A stretch of DNA of 64,000 bases. Source: Chitinophagaceae bacterium (GTDB lineage: Bacteria; Bacteroidota; Bacteroidia; Chitinophagales; Chitinophagaceae). A model generated the notes under the pieces. It did not search any database. It saw only the letters and a program-made list of their open reading frames with translations, and was not told where the DNA came from. This document shows, in pieces, positions 17,601 to 26,139 of this stretch (positions within the stretch are counted from its first letter, which is position 1; each line of letters starts with the position of its first letter). The translations under genes and the position numbers were made by a program. The stretch is from positions 62,001 through 126,000 of the forward strand of contig JAHBTJ010000011.1 of NCBI GenBank assembly GCA_019638595.1. The letters run 5' to 3'.

Positions 17601-18050
17601 ATGAAACTGAATCAATTACGTCCTGCTAAAGGCGCTACACACAAAGAAAAAAGATTAGGACGCGGAGAAGCTTCCGGCCATGGCGGAACATCTACAAAAG
17701 GTAATAAAGGTCAGCAGAGCAGAACCGGTTATAAAAGAAAGATCTCCCACGAAGGCGGGCAGATGCCTATTCAGCGCCGTTTGCCTAAACGCGGCTTTAA
17801 AAACCCGCACAGGGTTGAGTACGCGGTATTTAACCTGGGGCAGATTGAACAACTGGCGGACAAATATGATATTAAGGAGTTTTCTGCCGAGCAATTATAT
17901 GTAAATGGCCTTATTAAAAAGACCGACCTGGTGAAAATATTGGGTAATGGTGAACTGAAAGCCAGGCTCAGCTTCAAAGTAAATGCCGTAAGCGAAAAGG
18001 CAAAAGCTGCTATTGAAGCCGCCGGCGGAACACTCGAAATTGTAAAGTAA
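17601..18050 (+). CDS. rplO: 50S ribosomal protein L15
   Basis: Late-assembling large-subunit protein. 149 residues: MKLNQLRPAKGATHKEKRLGRGEASGHGGTSTKGNKGQQSR, then the globular domain ending EAAGGTLEIVK. Last ribosomal protein gene of this cluster; a terminator-like hairpin follows before secY. Confidence 0.97.
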   Translation: MKLNQLRPAKGATHKEKRLGRGEASGHGGTSTKGNKGQQSRTGYKRKISHEGGQMPIQRRLPKRGFKNPHRVEYAVFNLGQIEQLADKYDIKEFSAEQLYVNGLIKKTDLVKILGNGELKARLSFKVNAVSEKAKAAIEAAGGTLEIVK

Positions 18051-18065
18051 TTTTCCTTACCTTGC

Positions 18066-18099
18066 ACAACGCACTTAACGGATGCGTTGTTTTCTTTTA
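18066..18099 (+). terminator. Terminator-like hairpin between rplO and secY
   Basis: ACAACGCA (18066-18073) and TGCGTTGT (18083-18090) form an 8-base-pair stem with a 9-base loop followed by TTTCTTTT. It lies inside the operon, so it may reduce the level of secY-map transcript relative to the ribosomal genes, or be read through. Confidence 0.55.
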
Positions 18100-18125
18100 G
18101 CGCTCAACATTAAACGTAACTATTC

Positions 18126-19466
18126 GTGAAGAAATTCATTCAGACACTGAAGAATATCTGGACAATTGAGGAACTCAGGGGTAAAATACTTGTTACATTG
18201 CTGCTTGTATTTATATACCGCCTGGGCGCACACATTGTATTGCCTGGCATAGATCCCAATAAACTCACTGATTTTTCGCGTAAAGCACAAAGCGGACTGC
18301 TTGGTCTTTTTGATACTTTTGCCGGTGGGGCGTTCTCCAATGCTTCCATTCTCGCATTGGGCATCATGCCTTATATCTCTGCCTCTATCTTTATGCAGTT
18401 GATGACCATCCTGGTTCCGCAAATGCAAAAAATCCAGAAAGAGGGGGACAGCGGCAGAAAAAAGATCAATCAGTGGACACGCTACCTTACAGCACTCGTA
18501 ACATTATTGCAGGCAGGTACCTATGTGGCATATTTAACCAACCAGAACCGTGATGCTTTAATTCCGGCATACCAACCTTATTTCTGGATTTCAACGGTAA
18601 TGCTTCTTACTGCGGGTACATTGTTTGTAATGTGGCTGGGTGAAAAGATACAGGATAAAGGATTGGGTAATGGTACTTCTATCATCATCATGATAGGCAT
18701 CCTGGCCCGGCTGCCTGAATCGTTCATGCAGGAGTTTGCAGCAAAGAACGTAAGAGCAGGTGGCGGGTTGATATTCTTCCTGATAGAGATAGCGGTACTG
18801 ATCGCTATCATCCTGGGATTGATCGTTTTAGTACAGGGGGTAAGAAAAATTCCTATCAACTATGCAAAGCAGATAGTAGGCAACAGGCAATTTACAGGTG
18901 CAAGGCAGTTTTTACCATTAAAGGTAAACGCCGCTGGTGTAATGCCTATCATCTTTGCCCAGGCAATTATGTTCCTGCCAACGTTGTTCTCCTTTACATC
19001 GCTTGAATCCGGGCAGGGTATAGCGCGAATATTTTCCGACCACAGTAATGTGTGGTACATGATAGTATATGGTGTAATGGTAATCGCCTTTACATTCCTC
19101 TATACAGCCCTTATATTTAATCCAAAGCAGGTTTCTGATAATTTAAAGCAGAGCAACGGATTTATTCCCGGGGTTAAACCAGGACAGCCTACAACCGATT
19201 ACATCGGCCAGATCATGGATAGAATTACTTTGCCCGGCGCTATTTTCCTGGCAATAGTAGGTATATTACCAGGGCTTGCTCAAAGAGCAGGTGTTACGCC
19301 ACAGTTCTCAACCTTCTTTGGTGGAACATCTCTTTTGATCATGGTGGGCGTTATACTGGATACCCTGCAGCAAATTGAAACACATTTGCTCATGCGCCAG
19401 TATGATGGGTTAATGAAAAGCGGAAGGATCCAGGGGCGTCAGACTTCATCACCTGTTTCTATATAA
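18126..19466 (+). CDS. secY: Preprotein translocase subunit SecY
   Basis: Channel-forming inner-membrane subunit of the Sec translocon. 446 residues with ten predicted membrane helices; the plug region GLFDTFAGGAFSNASILALGIMPYISASI and the cytosolic loop GVRKIPINYAKQIVG are the family landmarks. The ATG-less start is a GTG at 18126 (Met after translation), giving KKFIQTLKNIWTIEELRGKIL, the normal N-terminus. secG, encoding another subunit, is at 33191. map follows after 3 bases. Confidence 0.96.
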   Translation: MKKFIQTLKNIWTIEELRGKILVTLLLVFIYRLGAHIVLPGIDPNKLTDFSRKAQSGLLGLFDTFAGGAFSNASILALGIMPYISASIFMQLMTILVPQMQKIQKEGDSGRKKINQWTRYLTALVTLLQAGTYVAYLTNQNRDALIPAYQPYFWISTVMLLTAGTLFVMWLGEKIQDKGLGNGTSIIIMIGILARLPESFMQEFAAKNVRAGGGLIFFLIEIAVLIAIILGLIVLVQGVRKIPINYAKQIVGNRQFTGARQFLPLKVNAAGVMPIIFAQAIMFLPTLFSFTSLESGQGIARIFSDHSNVWYMIVYGVMVIAFTFLYTALIFNPKQVSDNLKQSNGFIPGVKPGQPTTDYIGQIMDRITLPGAIFLAIVGILPGLAQRAGVTPQFSTFFGGTSLLIMVGVILDTLQQIETHLLMRQYDGLMKSGRIQGRQTSSPVSI

Positions 19467-19469
19467 TTC

Positions 19470-20282
19470 ATGGTTTATTATAAGACCACAGCCGAGATTG
19501 AACTGATCCGGAAAAGTTGTTTATTGGTAAGTGCCACCTTAGCAGAGGTGGCAAACTTCTTAAAGCCCGGGATTACCACCCGGCAGGTAGATATACTGGC
19601 GGAAAAATTTATCCGTGACCATGGCGCTGTTCCTTCTTTTAAGAATTATAAAGGGTTTCCTTTCACCTGTTGTATTTCAGTGAACGATGCGGTTGTGCAT
19701 GGCTTTCCTGATAACAATGAATTAAAAGAGGGAGACATTGTGTCTGTTGATGTGGGCGCGTTTATGAACGGTTATCACGGAGACAGCGCTTATACGTTTG
19801 CGATAGGCACTATACCTGATGATGTAAAAAAGCTGTTGCGGGTTACAAAAGAGTCGTTGTATAAAGGTGTTGAAAAAGCTACGGTAGGAAACAGGGTAGG
19901 AGATATAGCTTTTGCCGTGCAGGAGCATACAGAACGCCGGCACGGGTATGGTGTTGTACGTGAACTGGTGGGGCATGGTTTGGGTAAACATCTGCACGAA
20001 GATCCGCAGGTGCCCAATTTTGGTAAAAGGGGAACCGGCTTAAAGATGAAAGAAGGATTGGTTATTGCTATTGAGCCGATGATCAATCTTGGTAAGAAGG
20101 ATGTATATTATGATACGGATGGCTGGACGGTAAGAACAAAAGACGGGAAGCCGGCTGCGCATTATGAGCATACAGTTTGTGTGCAAAAGAACAAGCCGGA
20201 TATTCTTTCTTCATTTGATGATATTGAAGCCAGCGAAAAGGCAAATTCTAATCTCGATGCTTCTTATTTAAGCATGGTTTAA
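19470..20282 (+). CDS. map: Type I methionine aminopeptidase
   Basis: Removes the initiator methionine from new proteins. 270 residues, starting at ATG 19470. The five metal ligands are visible in SVDVGAFMNGYHGDSAY (two Asp), GHGLGKHLHEDP (His), AIEPMIN (Glu) and YEHTVC (Glu). A short tail (about 20 residues after KPDILSSF) exceeds the usual length. In most Bacteroidetes infA, rpmJ, rpsM, rpsK, rpsD, rpoA and rplQ come next; here the cluster ends and a convergent gene overlaps the stop by 4 bases. Confidence 0.96.
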   Translation: MVYYKTTAEIELIRKSCLLVSATLAEVANFLKPGITTRQVDILAEKFIRDHGAVPSFKNYKGFPFTCCISVNDAVVHGFPDNNELKEGDIVSVDVGAFMNGYHGDSAYTFAIGTIPDDVKKLLRVTKESLYKGVEKATVGNRVGDIAFAVQEHTERRHGYGVVRELVGHGLGKHLHEDPQVPNFGKRGTGLKMKEGLVIAIEPMINLGKKDVYYDTDGWTVRTKDGKPAAHYEHTVCVQKNKPDILSSFDDIEASEKANSNLDASYLSMV

Positions 20283-22165
20283 TCTTTTTGTTTTTTGCTT
20301 GTAGTGATCAATCGTTGACCTTTTACGAGTATTTTTAACACCCTCCGCTTTACCGATATAACCGGTTTTCGTTGCTGCGATTGCGCTACATCCATTTTAT
20401 AGGCATCCACAATATGCTGATGGGATAATATGCCTGCAATATCGCCATCGGTTGAAATTACCGGAAGCACATCTACATTTTCTTTTATCATCAGCTCAAG
20501 AGCAGTTCTTAAGGTGCCAGACGTATTTACGGCAACGGGCGTTCTGCGAATAAGGTTACCGATAGGCATCTCCGTATCATGATGCATTCCAAAAAGATTT
20601 GAAGCGCTGATAATGCCAACAAAAGCATTGTCGCTGTTGGCGATGATAAAATGATTGCTTTTGTCTTCAGGATGCTGTTTTACCCACTCCCTTGCTTCTG
20701 CTACCGAAACATCCTGGTTGATCACAAAACCCTGCTCTCCTGCCACGTCGTTCACCGTAAGCTCTCCAAGCAGGTCGGGTTCAAACGAATCAGGCGTTTT
20801 AATGCCGCGGCGCGCTATTTTTTCTGTCATAATGGTATTTTCCATCAGGAAAAAAGAGACCATATAGGCGGCAGTACAGGCTGCCAGCAGAGCCGGCAGT
20901 GCAGAAGATGTTCCCGTTGTTTCAAGGGCGAAGATAATTGAGGTGAGGAGTGCCCTTGACGCTCCGGCAAACATGGCAGACATGCCTACCAAAGCAGCGA
21001 GCGGTGCGGATATTGCGGCAGAAGGAAAAACAGATGTTACCCAGTTGCCTAACAGGAACCCTGCTGCTCCTCCAATGGTAAGCAATGGCGCTAAAGTGCC
21101 GCCGGATGTGCCGCTGCCCAATGCTATTGACCAGGAAACGAATTTAAAGATGAATAATAAAACTACTGCCTTTATTGTAAGCGTACTGTTCAGTACATTG
21201 ATGATATTATCGTATCCCACGCCGAGCGTTTCCGGGAAAAAATAGCCTGTAATGCCAACTGCCAAGCCGCCAATGGCAGGCCACCACATCCAGTGTACAG
21301 GCAGCTTGCTGAATGCATCTTCAATATAATATACGGCTTTGGTAACTCCGGCAGAGAGCGCGCCGATAGCAAGCCCGAACAAGCTGTAGCATAGCAATGC
21401 TGTATTGCCGGGAGAGCCGATAGCAGCATGTATTGCAAAAACCGGCGAAGACCCGAAAAGCAAATGATGCCCGGCTGCACCGGTAATGCAGGATAGCGCA
21501 ACCGGTATAATAGAGCGTGGAGAAAATTCGAACAGCAATAATTCGATGGCCAGAAAAATAGCAGCTACAGGACTGCCAAAGATGGCCGACATGCCTGCTG
21601 TTGCACCACAGCTCAGCAGTATCTTACGCTCATTGTGGGTGATATGCAGGATTTGCCCTAAGGTAGATCCCAACGCCCCTCCCGTGGCTATAATAGGGCC
21701 TTCTGCTCCAAACGGACCACCCGTTCCTATGGTAATAGCTGATGATAATGGCTTTAAGTAGGTGATAGCCGGCTTTATTTTACTTTGATTGGTTAGTATT
21801 TGTTCCATTGCTTCGGGAATGCCATGTCCGCGTATGGCCCCGGAACCGTAATAAGCCATTAACCCTACCAGTATGCCGCCGATGGCCGGGATAAATATTA
21901 CCCATAACCCAAGCATATTATCTGCAGGACTTGCAGCGGCTGTAGAAAAATTCCCGAAAAAGGAAACTTGTGTAACAAAGTCAATGAGTATGATCAAAAA
22001 TTTCGCGATAGCACTTACACACACTGCTATTGCAACCGCATAACATGATATCCGGAAAACCCTTTTTTTGCCGGGTGGGATTATCGGCCCGATAGTTTCT
22101 GATCGTAAATTTTCGGTTAGCGAAACAGATACAGGGATGCCCCCTTTTAAGCTGGATTTCAGCAT
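20279..22165 (-). CDS. ClC-type chloride channel/transporter with CBS domains
   Basis: Membrane protein of 628 residues that moves chloride, probably in exchange for protons. The channel domain (about 20-440) has the ClC selectivity motifs: GTGGPFGAEGPI (GxEGP), GSGTSGGTLAPLL (GxFxP region) and a conserved Tyr region near the end. The cytosolic C-terminus (about 460-600) contains two CBS modules, which commonly sense nucleotides. The gene converges on map with a 4-base overlap and is divergent from the Crp/Fnr gene; its promoter probably lies at 22197-22204. Whether it is a channel or an antiporter, and which anion is preferred (chloride or fluoride), cannot be told. Confidence 0.92.
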   Translation of the reverse strand: MLKSSLKGGIPVSVSLTENLRSETIGPIIPPGKKRVFRISCYAVAIAVCVSAIAKFLIILIDFVTQVSFFGNFSTAAASPADNMLGLWVIFIPAIGGILVGLMAYYGSGAIRGHGIPEAMEQILTNQSKIKPAITYLKPLSSAITIGTGGPFGAEGPIIATGGALGSTLGQILHITHNERKILLSCGATAGMSAIFGSPVAAIFLAIELLLFEFSPRSIIPVALSCITGAAGHHLLFGSSPVFAIHAAIGSPGNTALLCYSLFGLAIGALSAGVTKAVYYIEDAFSKLPVHWMWWPAIGGLAVGITGYFFPETLGVGYDNIINVLNSTLTIKAVVLLFIFKFVSWSIALGSGTSGGTLAPLLTIGGAAGFLLGNWVTSVFPSAAISAPLAALVGMSAMFAGASRALLTSIIFALETTGTSSALPALLAACTAAYMVSFFLMENTIMTEKIARRGIKTPDSFEPDLLGELTVNDVAGEQGFVINQDVSVAEAREWVKQHPEDKSNHFIIANSDNAFVGIISASNLFGMHHDTEMPIGNLIRRTPVAVNTSGTLRTALELMIKENVDVLPVISTDGDIAGILSHQHIVDAYKMDVAQSQQRKPVISVKRRVLKILVKGQRLITTSKKQKD

Positions 22166-22196
22166 AGATAAATAAATTATTCTGCTATAAATCGGA

Positions 22197-22204
22197 CAAA
22201 AATA
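22197..22204 (-). promoter_or_regulatory. Candidate -7 box for the ClC gene
   Basis: On the minus strand the sequence reads TATTTTTG, matching TAnnTTTG, 32 bases before the ClC ATG. No convincing -33 TTTG is seen, so this is tentative. It abuts the FNR-like site at 22205-22216. Confidence 0.4.
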
Positions 22205-22216
22205 TGATTTATATCA
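22205..22216. promoter_or_regulatory. FNR/CRP-like operator in the ClC - Crp/Fnr intergenic region
   Basis: TGAT TTAT ATCA: two perfect half-sites TGAT/ATCA separated by four bases, the spacing of FNR boxes (consensus TTGATnnnnATCAA; here the outer bases are A and T). It lies 85 bases before the Crp/Fnr gene and 39 before the ClC ATG, so it could serve either or both. Confidence 0.5.
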
Positions 22217-22301
22217 TGTTTTTTAACGTATAGTTTAATATAATTTAATAATTTCGTTGCATAAATAATGAATTAAACCAATCCCTGATAAAAAATCATT
22301 T

Positions 22302-22991
22302 GTGCCTGTGGCAAAAAATACTTGCGATCTCAGCCGTTGCTTCCTTTGCAGACATAGTCCGCCTGCCTGGCATGCGCTCATAGGCGCTAATCGTAAAAAC
22401 CTCCTTTTTAAAAAAGGGGCTGCTATTTTTCATGAGGGAGATGTGGCGAATGGAATGTATTTCGTATACAGCGGAACAGTAAAAGTGCACAGGAAATGGG
22501 GAAGCCAGAAGGAGCTGATACTTCGTTTTGGAAAGGCTGGAGATATGCTTGGTTACAGGGGGCTGGGGGATGAAAAAAAATATACGGTGAGCGCTACGGT
22601 TATCGAGCCTGCTGTTATATGTTATGTTGATCTCGCTTTTTTTGAATCTCTGCTGCAAACCAATCATCAGATTACCTATCAGCTCATGCAATGCTATGCC
22701 AACGAGCTGCAGAACGCGGAAAAGAAAATGAGCAAGCTTGCTCATATGAATGTTAAAGCAAGAATAGCAGATACCCTGCTTACGCTGCAAAACCAGTTTG
22801 GAAAAACCAAAGAAGGACATATTAATATACAACTGAGTCGGCTGGACATCGCTGCTTTTACAGGAACAACCTACGAAACGCTTTTCAGGACCATGCAGGA
22901 ATTCATACAGGAGAAGCTAATAAAAGTTTCAGGAAAGAAAATAGTTGTATTGAAAGAGAAAAAGCTGGCAGCGCTCACATGGACGCAATAA
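22302..22991 (+). CDS. Crp/Fnr family transcriptional regulator, N-terminal Cys
   Basis: 229 residues read from GTG 22302 (a GTG at 22308 is the alternative; no ATG is in frame nearby). N-terminal cyclic-nucleotide-binding-type barrel (about 20-120) and C-terminal winged helix with RLDIAAFTGTTYETLFRTMQEF (about 180-202). The N-terminus has CDLSRCFLC (Cys8, Cys13, Cys16) and there is Cys107 in the barrel, the arrangement expected if it binds an iron-sulfur cluster as FNR does. The usual cAMP-binding residues of CRP (RxS in the phosphate pocket) are not evident. An oxygen or nitric-oxide sensor is a reasonable inference. It is divergent from the ClC gene and overlaps no gene. Confidence 0.85.
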   Translation: MPVAKNTCDLSRCFLCRHSPPAWHALIGANRKNLLFKKGAAIFHEGDVANGMYFVYSGTVKVHRKWGSQKELILRFGKAGDMLGYRGLGDEKKYTVSATVIEPAVICYVDLAFFESLLQTNHQITYQLMQCYANELQNAEKKMSKLAHMNVKARIADTLLTLQNQFGKTKEGHINIQLSRLDIAAFTGTTYETLFRTMQEFIQEKLIKVSGKKIVVLKEKKLAALTWTQ

Positions 22992-23035
22992 GCCGATATA
23001 CCAAAGCTGCTTCAAACCGATTTTTTAATTTAAAT

Positions 23036-23479
23036 ATGATAATCATGGAAGACGAAAACATGCAAACGCCGTTTACCAGGGCTTTTATGACAGCCCTATT
23101 TGTTGGTATTATTACTTCTGTAATATGCCTTATTTACAATAGTATTTACCGCGATGAAACCGGGTTGGAGCCAACGGATATTATAAATGTAGGCTCTATA
23201 ATTTTTGGCGTTCATATCATTTTTCTTATGCTGGGTATACTCTTCTACCTTATGCGTTTATTAAAGGGCGCGGGAGAGATCATTTATATTGCCGCGCTTG
23301 CTTTGCTTACCGCATTCCTTGCCTGGAAGGCGGAAGGAGTGGTACGCAGCTCCAATGCTGAAGTAACTGTAGCATTTCGCGGGCTGTTGCTTGGTATTGT
23401 ATTGATCATTGGAGTAGGTGCATCTTTAGCAGTGCCTTTTTTGTTTCACAATAAAAGTTTTGAACGGAATATATTATAG
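23036..23479 (+). CDS. Hypothetical four-helix membrane protein
   Basis: Not recognised. The frame is open from 22979, overlapping the regulator gene by 13 bases, but ATG 23036 (or 23045) is a more likely start, giving about 147 residues. It has four hydrophobic segments (about 13-35, 50-72, 78-96, 110-132) and no cysteine motif. It lies 44 bases after the Crp/Fnr gene on the same strand and may be co-transcribed with it. Its stop overlaps the stop of the convergent acyltransferase by a few bases. Confidence 0.6.
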   Translation: MIIMEDENMQTPFTRAFMTALFVGIITSVICLIYNSIYRDETGLEPTDIINVGSIIFGVHIIFLMLGILFYLMRLLKGAGEIIYIAALALLTAFLAWKAEGVVRSSNAEVTVAFRGLLLGIVLIIGVGASLAVPFLFHNKSFERNIL

Positions 23480-24604
23480 CTGCTGGTTTTTCATTTCCCG
23501 TAAAAGGGTATAAGCAAACATGGCGCACCAGCCTGAAAAAGGTAATACAGGTATCCATAACAAAAAATGAAGATAACCGGCTGTGTGAAGGAGAGCAGCA
23601 GCCAATAGTATGTATAACGGGTAAGTAACGGTTATTAACCCGCACAACAGCGCATCATAAAAGATTGTGTTTTTGGTTTTGTAAAAAGCCCACCTGCTGA
23701 TGGGAAAATAATATAACCCGTTTAAAAGGATGCCTGCTAAACCAGGTATAACAAGCAACAGGAAATATATAAGTGTTTTATAAAAATCCTTCCTGCTTTT
23801 AACGCTGTATTGCCGGGTTATGCTAAGCAGGTTTGCTGCTGAACCTGAATCTTCCATTAAATTGCCGATCTTATGCAGCGCATACAGGTTGTTGCAGGTA
23901 TATGGTTGATTAAAAGAGTGGATCACTGTTTGCCAGGCATGGATATTTTCCCTTTTTTGAGACCGCATGCAGGGAATAAGCGGTTCCAGTTTTTGAAATA
24001 GCATTGAATTAAAAGTCTGCTTCCATATACCATCACTCAACTGTGCATTAATTGCACCAGGGTAAATGCTTTCGCCGGGTTGTATAATAATTGTTTTGCC
24101 GGGATGCTCATAATTGCTGTAGGTTAATCCTACCGGCAAAACAACAAGCCTGTTTTTTAGAGAAGCATCTGAAATAGCATGATGCACAATTTTTGAGACC
24201 CCGCTTTTTATGGGTTTTAAATTCCAGTCGTGCAGGGTTTGTCCTTCGGCAAATATGATAATGATGCCATTGTTCTGTAATATTTTTTTGCAAAGCTCAA
24301 TCGTTCTGAAATTTTCCCGGAGCTTTTCTTTCTCCTCCGAAGAGCGGTATACGGGAATGCCGTTCAACCTGTTCAGTAAAAACCCGAATAACTTGTTATT
24401 GAACATATCGCTCCTAATTGTAAAATGCACCTGTTGTGTGCAGGTGCAGCCTATTACCACCGCATCCATTAAAGAATCAGGATGATTGGCGGCGATAATA
24501 GCCGGGCCTTTTAATTGCTGCAGCGACCTTCCGCATACTATTTTTCTTCTGAAGAAGAACAAGAGACTGAAACGTGCGAGGATTTTTATAAGGCTGTAAA
24601 GCAA
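23474..24604 (-). CDS. Phospholipid/glycerol acyltransferase (PlsC-like)
   Basis: Membrane-bound acyltransferase of 376 residues, probably making lysophosphatidate or phosphatidate. Landmarks: AANHPDSLMDAVV (about 36-48), the NHx5D variant of the catalytic motif seen in the Gat1/Gat2-like subgroup rather than the strict HX4D; GIPVYRSSEEKEK; FAEGQTLHDWNLKPIKSGVSK. Three hydrophobic segments lie near the C-terminus. Start ATG 24604; the divergent flavoprotein gene is about 160 bases away. The acyl chain and backbone specificity are unknown. Confidence 0.85.
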   Translation of the reverse strand: MLYSLIKILARFSLLFFFRRKIVCGRSLQQLKGPAIIAANHPDSLMDAVVIGCTCTQQVHFTIRSDMFNNKLFGFLLNRLNGIPVYRSSEEKEKLRENFRTIELCKKILQNNGIIIIFAEGQTLHDWNLKPIKSGVSKIVHHAISDASLKNRLVVLPVGLTYSNYEHPGKTIIIQPGESIYPGAINAQLSDGIWKQTFNSMLFQKLEPLIPCMRSQKRENIHAWQTVIHSFNQPYTCNNLYALHKIGNLMEDSGSAANLLSITRQYSVKSRKDFYKTLIYFLLLVIPGLAGILLNGLYYFPISRWAFYKTKNTIFYDALLCGLITVTYPLYILLAAALLHTAGYLHFLLWIPVLPFSGWCAMFAYTLLREMKNQQL

Positions 24605-24766
24605 AAAAGATATTTTTATTATTCAAACGTACATGAAATTTTTCGTTCATAAAATACACCAAGGATGAATGAATCCCGAAATTTTCGGGACATGGCAGTT
24701 CCTCTTGGCCAAAAAACAATAATAAATTTTCAAGAGAAATTTAACAGACTTAAATTACGCATATTA

Positions 24767-26020
24767 ATGAAGCAAAAACATCTTGTAGTGGTTGGCGGAG
24801 GCGCTGCCGGTTTTTTTACTGCTGTAAATGCAGCGGCAATGAGCCCTGGCCTTAAAGTAACGATACTTGAAAAAACCGGCAGGGTGCTTTCTAAAGTGCG
24901 CGTGAGCGGTGGCGGAAGGTGTAATGTTACCCATGCCTGTTTTGATATAACGGAAATGATCAGGCGGTATCCCCGTGGGAGCAACTTCCTTAAAAAAGCC
25001 TTTCATCATTTTTTTACAAAAGATACCATTGCCTGGTTTGAGCAAAGAGGCGTTCCGTTAAAAACCGAGCCCGACGGGAGAATGTTTCCTCAAAGCAACA
25101 GCTCGGAAACGATCGTGGAATGCCTGCTGCGGGAATCCAGTTGTTTTGGAGTTGAGATAAGCATGAATACCGAAGTAAAAGATATTTCAAAAAACAGTGA
25201 AGATGGTCTGTTTCATATTTCCCTTGCGAACGGCTCAGCGCAGGTTGCTGATTTTGTTTGTATTGCCTGTGGAGGTTTCCCGAAGCTGTCGCAGTTTCAA
25301 TGGTTGCAGCGGTTAGGGCATACCATAGCGGAGCCTGTGCCTTCGCTTTTTACTTTTAATATGCCCGGCAATTCCATAACAGCGCTGATGGGAGTGAGCG
25401 TGGAGGAGGCGCGGGTAAAAGTTACTGGTACAAAGTTAGAGGAAAAAGGGCCTTTACTGATCACTCACTGGGGATTGAGCGGTCCCGTTGTTTTGCGGTT
25501 AAGCGCCTGGGGAGCGAGGGTTTTGGCAGAGCGGAATTATTCGTTTGATATAACCGTTAATTGGCTTCCCGGTTATAATGAGCAAAGCCTGCGAGATGCA
25601 TGGAACACTATACGGCTGCAGCATGCAGGCAGTATCGTGGGAGGACGTAATTCGTTCGGACTGCCATCGCGCTTGTGGGAGTACCTGTTACAGCAAAGCA
25701 ATATTCCTCTGCAGCAGCGATGGGATGAGCTACAGGTAAAACAACAAAACGGCCTGATACAACAATTAACTGCCCGGCAATTTTCAATAAAGGGTAAAAC
25801 AACTTTTAAGGAAGAATTTGTAACGGCTGGTGGAATACAACCGGTAGAAATAGATGTAAATACCATGCAAAGTAAAAAACACAAAGGATTGTTTTTTGCA
25901 GGAGAAATAATGGACGTTGATGGTATTACCGGCGGTTTCAATTTTCAGCATGCCTGGACCAGCGGCTGGATCGCTGCTTCGGGGATTGCCCAATACCTGC
26001 AACCCCGTGAGGAGCATTGA
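24767..26020 (+). CDS. BaiN/HI0933-family NAD(P)/FAD-dependent oxidoreductase
   Basis: Start taken at ATG 24767, which places VVVGGGAAGFFTAVNAA at the N-terminus; the frame is open 102 bases further up but with no homology there. 417 residues. The Rossmann nucleotide-binding motif GxGxxG, the central VSGGGRCNVTHA and the C-terminal FFAGEIMDVDGITGGFNFQHAWTSG are the family signatures. Members are flavoproteins of unclear physiological role; one is a bile-acid enzyme (BaiN) in gut bacteria, but that role need not apply. It stands alone between divergent and unrelated genes. Confidence 0.88.
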   Translation: MKQKHLVVVGGGAAGFFTAVNAAAMSPGLKVTILEKTGRVLSKVRVSGGGRCNVTHACFDITEMIRRYPRGSNFLKKAFHHFFTKDTIAWFEQRGVPLKTEPDGRMFPQSNSSETIVECLLRESSCFGVEISMNTEVKDISKNSEDGLFHISLANGSAQVADFVCIACGGFPKLSQFQWLQRLGHTIAEPVPSLFTFNMPGNSITALMGVSVEEARVKVTGTKLEEKGPLLITHWGLSGPVVLRLSAWGARVLAERNYSFDITVNWLPGYNEQSLRDAWNTIRLQHAGSIVGGRNSFGLPSRLWEYLLQQSNIPLQQRWDELQVKQQNGLIQQLTARQFSIKGKTTFKEEFVTAGGIQPVEIDVNTMQSKKHKGLFFAGEIMDVDGITGGFNFQHAWTSGWIAASGIAQYLQPREEH

Positions 26021-26139
26021 TAGCGGGTGTTTTTTCTGCATGCGGCAGGTTTTTTAAAAATAATATTCTTTTGCATAGTATCATTTTGCCGGTATGGTAT
26101 CTATCATAGTAGCTCCCTGGATTAAATAAATAAGCCGGT

